In this document: positions 55,945-64,000 of the stretch, piece by piece
How positions within the stretch are numbered: position 1 is the first letter of the stretch
How the letters are laid out: every line of letters begins with the position of its first letter
Source of the DNA: Rosellinia necatrix
Taxonomy: Eukaryota > Ascomycota > Sordariomycetes > Xylariales > Xylariaceae
Direction of reading: 5' to 3'
DNA: 64,000 nucleotides
Assembly: GCA_021209875.1 (NCBI GenBank)
Contig: JAGYVD010000002.1
Location: 5,704,001-5,768,000 of the forward strand
The notes under the pieces: generated by a model
What the model saw: only the letters and a program-made list of their open reading frames with translations
Databases searched by the model: none
Told to the model about the DNA's origin: nothing
Translations under genes and position numbers: made by a program

Positions 55945-56878
55945 TTATGTTTCAATAAAAGGCGAATGAGGCGGGCTGATTACACTTCGGGAGCTTTTAT
56001 TAACGTTATATTGATGTTGTGCCGGTGAACCTATCTCGCTACGCGACGCTGTTATGCTGGCGTCCAGCTCGGAATAACGCTCTTGGCGGATAGGTATTCC
56101 GTATGTGGCATTCGGGGATCCGGATACCGCCGGGTAATTTGGCGGGCTGGCGTCGTGAGAGTCCGAGTATGGATGGGCGATGATGGACGGCGGCACATGT
56201 CGAACGTCCTCGCTCTTTTCCGACAATTGCTTTTTGATGGACTTATTTTGGCGGAGCAACCAGATTATTATGCCCACCGTGGTAATGAGGAGCACACCGA
56301 GGGCGGTTGCAAGGCCGATCGTTGCGTTCCTGAACGTGGCTCCCGAGTCATCGGCGCTGACTTTTGGCGACGTGACAACACTTCCTTGGGTTGGAATGAC
56401 GATCGCTCGGTCGGTACCACAGCATCCGAGTTGGTTGCGACCGCAGCAGTATGTGCCCGTCCCATCTGAACAAGCCGTCATTTCGACAGGACCACTGACT
56501 GACCCATCGTTCTACGCACATGTCAGCCAAAAGCGGTGTGCAAGCACGGTTACTACTCACATTGGGATCTGTACAGACATTGACACAGGCTGTGCTTGTC
56601 CATGTCTTGTCGGTGCAATACTCCCTACGGAGGGCACCGTCAGAAGTGCTGAGGCAGAGTCCATTCGTGGTGCAGTAATCTCTTTGCGTTGCGTCTCCAT
56701 CCAGACGACAACAACTAGAATAAACGCCCTGTTGTTGAATGCCGAGCTTGTTACAAGGCACCACAGTCTCATTGTCGGCGAGCGTCTTGCCGTCGGGGGC
56801 CCAACAGTGGACTTCATCCGCCATAGCGAGCCGGCCCAACAGCGGAGCGGTCAACAGGAGACAGATAGCTGGCAACAT
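55945..56878 (-). CDS. Cysteine-rich type I membrane protein
   Basis: Two exons, 56878-56561 and 56511-55945, encode 294 aa. The signal peptide is MLPAICLLLTAPLLGRLAMA, followed by an ectodomain rich in paired cysteines: YSSCCRLDGDATQRDYC, GLCLSTSDG, then, after the splice, MTACSDGTGTYCCG and QLGCCGTD. A single hydrophobic span follows (IGLATALGVLLITTVGIIIW, about residues 160-180). The cytosolic tail is hydrophilic with many Ser/Pro residues. The plan matches the fungal Mid2-like wall/membrane sensor-type proteins, but that role is inference. I chose the splice 56561/56511 because it keeps phase 0 and restores NDGSVSGPVEMTACSD; the 49-nt intron has a GCTGAC branch site. An upstream in-frame ATG at 57064 would bury the signal peptide, so 56878 is preferred. 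Confidence 0.8.
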
Positions 56879-59800
56879 GGCTACCAATTCTGCTTTGCGA
56901 TAGGCCGATGTAGACCGTCGGTTGATCAACGATTGTCGCCTAATAGGCGAGGTAGTTTGGGAATGTCGGTTGGCGCAGGTGGCGTAGAGGAATGGAACGT
57001 GAGTAGGGAAGTATGTAATGGGCGGTAAGATCAGAAGAGGGGAGGAGATGACGACTCTTCTCATCTCACCTCGTCCGCGGCTATTGTTAGGGTGGTTAGG
57101 GGAGACGCTGTATCTGGAGTGCTAGGTGAATAGGCCGGTATGGGTTTACCTCCAGATATGCAACCCAACCAATTGGGACGAATAGACGGGCAGGATCAGG
57201 ACGAGGTGGGGTGGGGGACTAATACGGCCTACATGCGGCGATCGTCGTTCTTGGGCCGAGTCGCCGAGTCGCACGCACAGCCTACATAGCTCTGCCTGCC
57301 TACATAGCTACCTGCCTACTGACCTACCTCCTTCCAGGTAGGGTAGGCTACTCTGTTGGCCGGCTGGGTGCGTGAGCGCATGAGCGGCGCCGCCACGTAT
57401 TGCTGACATTCCGGGTTAAGAAAGACAAAGTAACGCCAACCAACAACGTGAAGCCCAAGGAGGAGGAGTGGGCGAAGGCGAAGGCTGGCCAGCTTGGGTA
57501 CATAAGGCAATTCAAAAGCGCCCACCGTTCAGAACGATCTTTTGCGACTAGGCTCTACCTGGTAGGGTCAGCTGAGGTTATAGAACTGAATATACGTAGC
57601 CTTGTGGTGCCGTTTGGCCAGACGACCGATGACATTTTCGACGTGCCATGCTGCGGAGAAAGACCTGCGAACAAGAATGAGTTATGGTGGAGAGCTGGTC
57701 TGGTAAGCAGTAGGCATGTAGTGTACTAGGGTATGAGACGAACCACTTGACGCCCAGGCAGCTAGTGGAGCTAAGCAGTTATTATGGACCTCGCTACCAC
57801 GGTATGGGGTGCGTACTCAGGCATGGGTTTGCGCGGGCAACCGCCAAAGACAAGAGCAGTGTGCTAGTGCCTACTGTAGTCCATTTGCAGTGCCGTAGTT
57901 CCCCGCCTACAAAAATAGGAGCAGCTGAAATCCTCAGTTTTGACCCGAAGCAGTTAGTGATCATCTCTTTCCATATGCAATGCATAACTACTACATAAGT
58001 ACGTACTTGTATACAACGCGCCACCGGATGACAAGTGACAGCCATATCCGAGGTGAATGTGCCAACCGCCTGTAGGTGTAGTACAGCGTTGTGTAAATGG
58101 GAATGGTGGCGTAGGCGGTGGTGGCATCGACTATAATTGGTAGACTCGGCGGCGTCGCAGACCATACCATACGGATAGACAGTTGCTCGATAATACTTAG
58201 GACATAATATAACAAATAGACTATAATAGACATGGCCGACGTGGCTAGGGCCTGGGCATCCAGCTGCAGAGTACTTATTTGATGATGAGCTCTTCTAGCT
58301 ATCACGCGATCACCGAGTTACGAGAGCCAAAATCACATCCGTCCCCCTCCGTTTTAATATACCCGGGAGGAGGGTGGCGGCCTCAGACGTACCTGCAGGG
58401 AACCACTAATACGCCAAGCCGACCCACGCAGAGCCTTCCAACGATACGGCGTAGACAAGCTCCTCCCAAGACCGCCAATCAACGAAACCTTAACTTTACG
58501 AATGTTGCCCCCGATAGGTTTGTGTCACATGTGGTATGACCCCCAAGGACATGAAGGTCCATTGCAGGAAGCGTATGAGTCAAGTCTTCGATTGCTCCTC
58601 GTGAGCCGGGGCGCCCCCGAGATGAACGTGAACGAGCTGGAGGAGGTAGGGATAATGGCGGTGCCGTTTTCTGACCCAATATCAAAATACCCATTCTGAT
58701 ATAAGCAACTTCGCGGGGACTACTAGGTACGCAAGGTGTGGTGAAAGTAACTCAATGTGTGTTAACACAACGCCGAAGAGATGCTTGAGTATATATCGTA
58801 ACCGAATATCTATGTTACGACTCCTCTAGCTATTATGCTGAACATACGACACTTCCCGTACAAGCGCAAGTATTACTTACCTGGATTCTATTATTCCTCC
58901 TGACACGATAGGCGTGGTGACACTAATATGGATCACGGAGTAACCGGGTTACTACCACCGCCCCCGCCTGGGGTTTCGTTTTGACCTTGTTGATACGATA
59001 TTGGGGGAGAAAACACCGTCGTAGGTTGTTAGTTGCACATATAATATCGCCTGTGCTGTGCCGTTTAATCCATTCCCAATCACAACCCCGGTACTCTTTT
59101 ACTCATATAATACTATATGTATGTCGGCCGTGGTACGTCCTTGACCTCCTGTGGAACTCACGAGACCAACTGCTACGCGGCATTTTCTGGCGCGAAATAT
59201 CACTATATGGTGACATCTGCATCTTACTATTTGATAATTATTCATAATAATGTGTGCAGAGTTAGAGTGTATGTAGCGTATTTTATGAATTACCTGCAAT
59301 CCTCCGGCAAACGGCCCGTGGTTACTATGATGAAGACTGCTGACATCAAGCCACTTCTATCTTCCCGGTAGATCCCGCGTTGCATACTTTACTTAAAAAC
59401 AGCCAATTATGATGCCAGAGCCTATATCATTTTCCCCAATTCTATCTTTACGTGCTGTAGGGTTGGGTTACAATGTTGGCTGGCTCGTTGCCTGTAAGTA
59501 TCCGCAATACGACCTCGGCCCTTGAACGATCCTCAGTAAGTACTGACAATATATTAGTAGACCCCATTCCTCTTCGTTTTGCTCAGCATGACATCTGCAT
59601 GTACTAAATCCTTGGCATCTTTGTTTTTACTAGCATCGCAACCACAGCACTGCATCAATTAACTTATTTGGTTGCAGATTACTGGCTGCCAAAATGCCTC
59701 CAAAGGGACCTCGCGAAGGCAGCGTCTCCTTCAAACCTTCAAAGTGCTAGGCACACAAACAAGGGTCGCATACCCCCGTTCCTTCCCCCTTACATACTCT

Positions 59801-59969
59801 ATTAACTGTTAATGGCTCTTCACTTGTGTAAGGTAAGGCTGGGCTGAACACGGGATAATTACATATAAACGATTCCGCTTGGCCAACCTTTTTTATCCCA
59901 ACACCTACAAAACACTTATATTCACTAAATTCTCACACATCCCATCCGCCCCATCGATTGACCTAGGTC
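56879..59969. other. Long gene-free region
   Basis: 3.1 kb with no gene I can support. An ACCT/AGGT-rich tract occupies about 57282-57350. Open frames of 80-123 codons exist on both strands, but without recognisable motifs or splicing support. Confidence 0.5.
57282..57350. repeat. ACCT/AGGT-rich tract
   Basis: CCTACATAG, CTACCTGCCTA, GACCTACCT and CAGGTAGGGTAGG in close succession, akin to tracts at 7995, 11517, 20833 and 49284. Confidence 0.7.
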
Positions 59970-61616
59970 ATGTCTCTAGAAGGGTTTTACCTCCTCCCCG
60001 AGGCGCAACAACAGGCGTTGCTAAATGGACCTGCTCTAAAGCCGCCTCCAGGAATCGTCCCGGACTTCGATAGCCCACCAAACGAGAATCCGATATGTTT
60101 ATCTGTTACCACTATATGTCTTTCATTGTCGACAATTGTCATCATACTGGCTACCTACGCAAAACTACGCTGCATAGGAAAGCTTCACATAGAAGATTGT
60201 AGGGTCATGAACGCCCTGGTAGTTAGATATTGTTACTGATCTATTATTGTGAGCAGTCTTTGTCTTCGCTGGTTATGTACTACTCCTGCATCCTTTTTCA
60301 GCAAGGTGTAGAAGAAATTCACTGACAATGATGAGTTAGGGCCTTGTCGTTGGTTTTGCGTCCTGTATATACGAAGGTTGTATTACCGTTGGGTTCTTGA
60401 CTCACCAGTGGAATGTCCGCGTCCGAGACTTACCTAATCTATTGCATGTAAGAGTCACCCGTATCTCTCTCTGCAAAGCATTACTATCTGGAGACCTCTG
60501 AAAGTGCTAATTCGATATCGTTCGTTTTTCCCTTATTAGATTGTCCAGATTGGTTCTATCTTTTATGCGGTAGCTATTATGCTCTTCAAGATATCCATCC
60601 TCCTACAATGGATGAGGCTATTTGCCCCGCGAGGTACCAAGGGATCATTCTACGTAAGGTCACCATTCATTCGACCCATTCATCATAGCTCAGCCGAATG
60701 ATGTCAACCCAATCTTGAAGTTTAAGGCATCAACCGGAGGCGTGATTAGTGGGTAATTATTAATTCCCGGTACGTCTAGTGGACTTCTCACATCCTGTTG
60801 TGGACGAACGCGCTTTTATATTCGATCGTCGTAATTACAGTACTCGCTTCTTGCAAACCGCTCGAAAAATTGTGGGATAAAAGATTGCCTGGCATGTGCT
60901 CGATCAGCCGGGATGCTATCGACGTAGTTACTGCCTGTATCAATCTGATATCAGATATCATCATCTTGATACTTCCGCAACCGGTCATATGGACGTTGAG
61001 AATAAAAAGAGACAAAAAGGTTGGCATTGCCATCGTCTTTCTTGTAGGGGTATTGTAAGTGGACAGCTACAAGCGACATCCCCATTGACCCGCCCTTCAG
61101 TCTAATATACGCTCTACGTCCAGTGCTGTCGTTTCTGCAGCCTTTAGGGTGTTCGCGTCCCTCCATTACTATCGGTCAAATGATAAAACATACAAAATCG
61201 GACCAGTTGCCTTGTGGGGAATTGCTGAGTTAACTTGCGCCATCCTTATATATTGCGTACCCGCCATTCCCAAGATCTTCCGCGACTCGAGACAATCCCT
61301 CAGGTTTTCACGTTCGTCATTATCTTGGGCGAAATCACCTCTAGTCGGGGCACAATCCGGAAGCGGCTTCTCTGGATCTATTTTCAAAACAAACAGCCTA
61401 CCTTTAAACAGTTCGTGCGACCCGGAGAATATCAACAGTCCGCCAAGCGCACCGGAATACCCGGTGAATTCCGCGTTGGGAAATAACGACTATGAAGCCC
61501 GGGAAATAGAACGTGTTCCGCCGGGGATCCTTCGAACTACTAGAATAGTATGCACAGAAGAAGTAACCCCCAATAAGTGGCATGGGAATCAACAATATCA
61601 GCAGTCATGGGTCTAG
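59970..61616 (+). CDS. Rhodopsin-domain membrane receptor (PTH11-like, no CFEM)
   Basis: Six exons, 59970-60198, 60257-60276, 60340-60447, 60540-60653, 60780-61054 and 61148-61616, encode 404 aa. Fungal rhodopsin-like seven-helix protein of the plasma membrane. Helix 1 is ICLSVTTICLSLSTIVIILA; next come FFVFAGYGLVVGFASCIYE with HQWNVRVRDLP, then IGSIFYAVAIMLFKISILL, HILLWTNALLYSIVVITVLA, CINLISDIIILILPQPVIW and VGIAIVFLVGVLVFASL; the last is LWGIAELTCAILIYCVPAI. The tail after the last helix is Ser-rich and cytosolic. Exon 2 is only 20 nt and its donor (GTACTA) is weak, so this part of the model is the least sure. It lacks the CFEM module of the paralogue at 26903. It converges on a third copy at the right edge. 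Confidence 0.83.
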
Positions 61617-63588
61617 GATATGTTACACTTCTGGTGCCTGCAGGTGGGTGTTTTGTTGTGGGCGGTTCGTTGTGCATGGGGCTTCATGTAACTGTTGTCA
61701 CTGGATCCCAAGCATATCTATTTTCTCTGTTATTTCGTATATATTTGTATGGCGTATGGCGTTTCTTAAGGATAACTACGGTGGAATCGTTAGACGACTT
61801 TGGGATTTTTGCAAGACATTTATCTCACCCTATATTAGTAATCTTACATATGATTATGTCACTGCATGCCTAGATAGTAGTAGTCGAAGAGCAACGCCTA
61901 AAACGGATATTGGTTAGACCACTCCAATGATTGGTGCTGCAACTACCGCTTCACTTGCTGGAGTTTGGCTACGGTCACTTCGGCCAAGCTACTGCCCCTA
62001 GTCTTAATGTATTACATTGGGTCGTCTGCATCCGCACATAGAGTTGCATTTCTAGACGGAAGTCTGCAATCGGCAGGGAGGCACTGGAAGCATACCGCCG
62101 CATGGTAACCGGCTTCGGGTATCATACCCACATTCGGTTTATGCTCTCAAGAAGAATGTTGTAAAAGCCTCGAGGGGCTTGAGGGGGCACTAAAGTAGCG
62201 GCTAGATATGAATATCTGGTTTCAAACGACAAAATATTAATACAAGAATCATTAACCCCTCATTCGTCACATAAATTGTCTTGCGAGCGATATCTTCGTA
62301 AAGGTACCAGGACACTAAAGCGCTACGCTGCGGCCTCCTCTAATCTTTACTTTAAAAGGCCACCGTTTGAGCCTAAGGCAGATACGAAAAGGATATTTCC
62401 ATTGAGGCACTCGGCCTCGGATTCGCGCCGCGGGCTATTATGTCGTTGCCTATCTCCTGAAGTAAGGAGACAGACATTAGATCGTGCACAGAGGCAGGCA
62501 GGCAGTGACTGCGGAATTCGACCGGGAACGCTCCCTGTCGCGGCCTACCTATGTGCATAACCCCCTACCTCATTTCTTCCCTACAGGGCCGTGATCTGGT
62601 AGAGGTTGAGGTGTGCGTGGGGAAAGGTGGTATGGGGTGGCATCCAGTATCCCCTCACGCGCTGATAAGATCATAACTCAAACTAGTTAGCTTCCTCTAG
62701 TTAGTGGTGTTGAGCCTCAAAATTATAGATCGTGATCGGCGCTAGCTTGTGACCCCTTCGGAACCACTCCCTTCTCACTAACAGCTTTCAATTAATTAGT
62801 GTTCACTCATCCTTAGGTTTATATGTCCCGTCCTACTCAGAAACAATTTAAGAGTATGTCTATTCTACTACATAGTCACGATTCTCGATGTTACTTATGT
62901 TAAGATAGCTGCTTAATAGCGACCCCGCTTGATCTACCTTTCGTCCATAAATCCCTAGGTGAATAATAATATTCTCTGGGGGTACTCTCTAATGTTACGA
63001 ATACATAGGGATTTAGTATTGCCTCTTGGCAACAAAAAAAGACGTAAACTAGGTAGGCTTGGCAACTGCTCTAGCCTATAAGGCTTGCAGGGTGACCGTG
63101 AGTAGAATAATAAGCCTGATGTATGTCGAAGTGTAAGCTAGGGTTTGGCTATTATACACTAAGTGAATTTATGATAGCGCAGAACTACCAAGCTGTGCCA
63201 CTGTACTATATAGTATACGCAAAGGTGGCATAGCGGGGTTGTTAAAATGCTACTTATATATTATACGCACAGCTGCGGAGTTGAATGCGTATGCTGTCAC
63301 AGCCCAAGTGTCGGTTCCACCTCAACAGGTTGCCCGAAGGGATGAAATAAGGGAAGCAGATGATGATGGGAATTATGCCTAACTACCATCAACCGGGTGC
63401 CCAGGACTTAGAGCGTTTGCTAAAAATCTTGGCGGCGTGAGCGTGATGTAAACAGAGCAAAGATACCTATGCATGTATGCACAACCACAGAATCTGACAT
63501 GTCATCTTCCATTGGTATCCCCACATTTATTTCGAGTGATATGTTGCCCTCCCTAGTTACTGACACCGTCGAATAAACAGACTATTTC
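61617..63588. other. Gene-free region between convergent receptors
   Basis: About 2 kb with no supportable gene. A 95-codon open frame at 62276-62560 has no recognisable features. Confidence 0.5.
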
Positions 63589-64000
63589 TCACTTTTTTCC
63601 AAAGGCCGCGCTAATCCGCACGATGTTCCTGCCGTTGTTTAGGTAGTGCTCATTGCTGTGTGCGTCATCGGATACCCTAGCGGACTGAGTCTCACGGTAA
63701 GCCGTCATTTCAATATCAGTGACGTGGGTTATAGTGATCCCCTCACATCTTCTTCTGTGAGAACCGTCGAAACTCCCAAACATGGATCGAAGTGTTGCCA
63801 TCGTCCCTCTTTGCACGTGTGGGAGTTCTTGAGGGTTTATTTGAACTGTACTGCTTGTGTCGTCCATGCTAGTCTTTTTCCATGAAAACGATGCTATGGA
63901 ACCTAGTCTCTGCGCAAACGTTTTGAACACTGGAAAGGCAACCGGTACGCAAGCGCAAACCAATCCAAGGTTGATCTCGGTAACACTGATAAGCAGAGTT
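63589..64000 (-). CDS. Third rhodopsin-domain receptor, C-terminal part (runs off window)
   Basis: The open frame enters from beyond 64000 and ends at the stop at 63589. Visible residues give the last helix typical of PTH11-like receptors, TEINLGLVCACVPVAFPVFK, followed by a Ser/Thr-rich cytosolic tail (SFSWKKTSMDDTSSTVQINP) of about 100 residues. The phrase E-x-N-x-G-L-x-C-A-C-x-P matches the seventh helix of this family, as in the CFEM receptor (LYAANICACLPSL). The upstream part lies outside the window, so neither a CFEM domain nor completeness can be judged. It is convergent with the receptor at 59970. Confidence 0.75.
   Translation of the reverse strand, partial: TLLISVTEINLGLVCACVPVAFPVFKTFAQRLGSIASFSWKKTSMDDTSSTVQINPQELPHVQRGTMATLRSMFGSFDGSHRRRCEGITITHVTDIEMTAYRETQSARVSDDAHSNEHYLNNGRNIVRISAAFGKK

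Noticed and set aside
57400..57729. 109-codon open frame, Lys/Glu-rich start
   Set aside because: No domain, no signal of splicing, and a poor match to protein-like composition after residue 40.

Overview
The window is nuclear DNA of a filamentous ascomycete (Pezizomycotina). Genes are split by short GT-AG introns of about 40-100 nt, several with a CTAAC/CTRAY branch site close to the acceptor. The gene families are typical of moulds: HET-domain and NACHT-ankyrin proteins, PTH11-like rhodopsin-domain receptors with CFEM, a reducing polyketide synthase, and GH35 and CE15 plant-cell-wall enzymes. CE15, GH35 and PTH11-like receptors together suggest a plant-associated or saprotrophic fungus. The species cannot be told from the sequence. 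Gene models below were spliced by hand; every intact multi-exon model closes in frame.

Layout. 0.1-2.0 kb: a broken NACHT-ankyrin (NLR-like) gene, minus strand, stopped by transitions. 2.5-6.3 kb: an intact 15-exon secreted GH35 beta-galactosidase. 6.9-11.0 kb: housekeeping block with a Maf-like nucleotide pyrophosphatase, a short bHLH factor and mitochondrial threonyl-tRNA synthetase. 12.0-16.8 kb: a conserved-looking membrane/coiled-coil protein and an AP-1-like bZIP factor. 17.6-18.0 kb: frameshifted remains of an alpha/beta hydrolase in a GC-rich island. 19.2-26.3 kb: FAD-dependent oxidoreductase, HET-domain protein, a candidate small secreted protein and an unrecognised 195-aa protein. 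26.9-28.4 kb: CFEM-rhodopsin receptor.

30.6-44.4 kb looks like a secondary-metabolite locus: an MFS exporter and a cytochrome P450 are divergently arranged, followed by an 11-exon highly reducing PKS (2526 aa; KS-AT-DH-MT-ER-KR-ACP). The PKS would make a reduced, methylated polyketide, the P450 would oxidise it and the MFS pump would export it. No releasing enzyme, acyltransferase or cluster-specific zinc-cluster regulator is visible here.

45.3-50.7 kb: a CE15 glucuronoyl-esterase-like enzyme lacking the usual catalytic Glu, a ZIP metal transporter, a cysteine-rich zinc-ribbon-like gene with one frameshift, and a small unknown gene. 53.2-54.4 kb: an FtsJ-like methyltransferase gene with several frameshifts. 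55.9-64.0 kb: a cysteine-rich single-pass membrane protein, a second rhodopsin-domain receptor, and the C-terminal end of a third running off the right edge.

Long intergenic stretches (notably 28.4-30.6, 50.7-53.2, 54.4-55.9, 56.9-60.0 and 61.6-63.6 kb) showed no gene I could support. No rRNA, convincing tRNA, CRISPR array or intact transposon was found.
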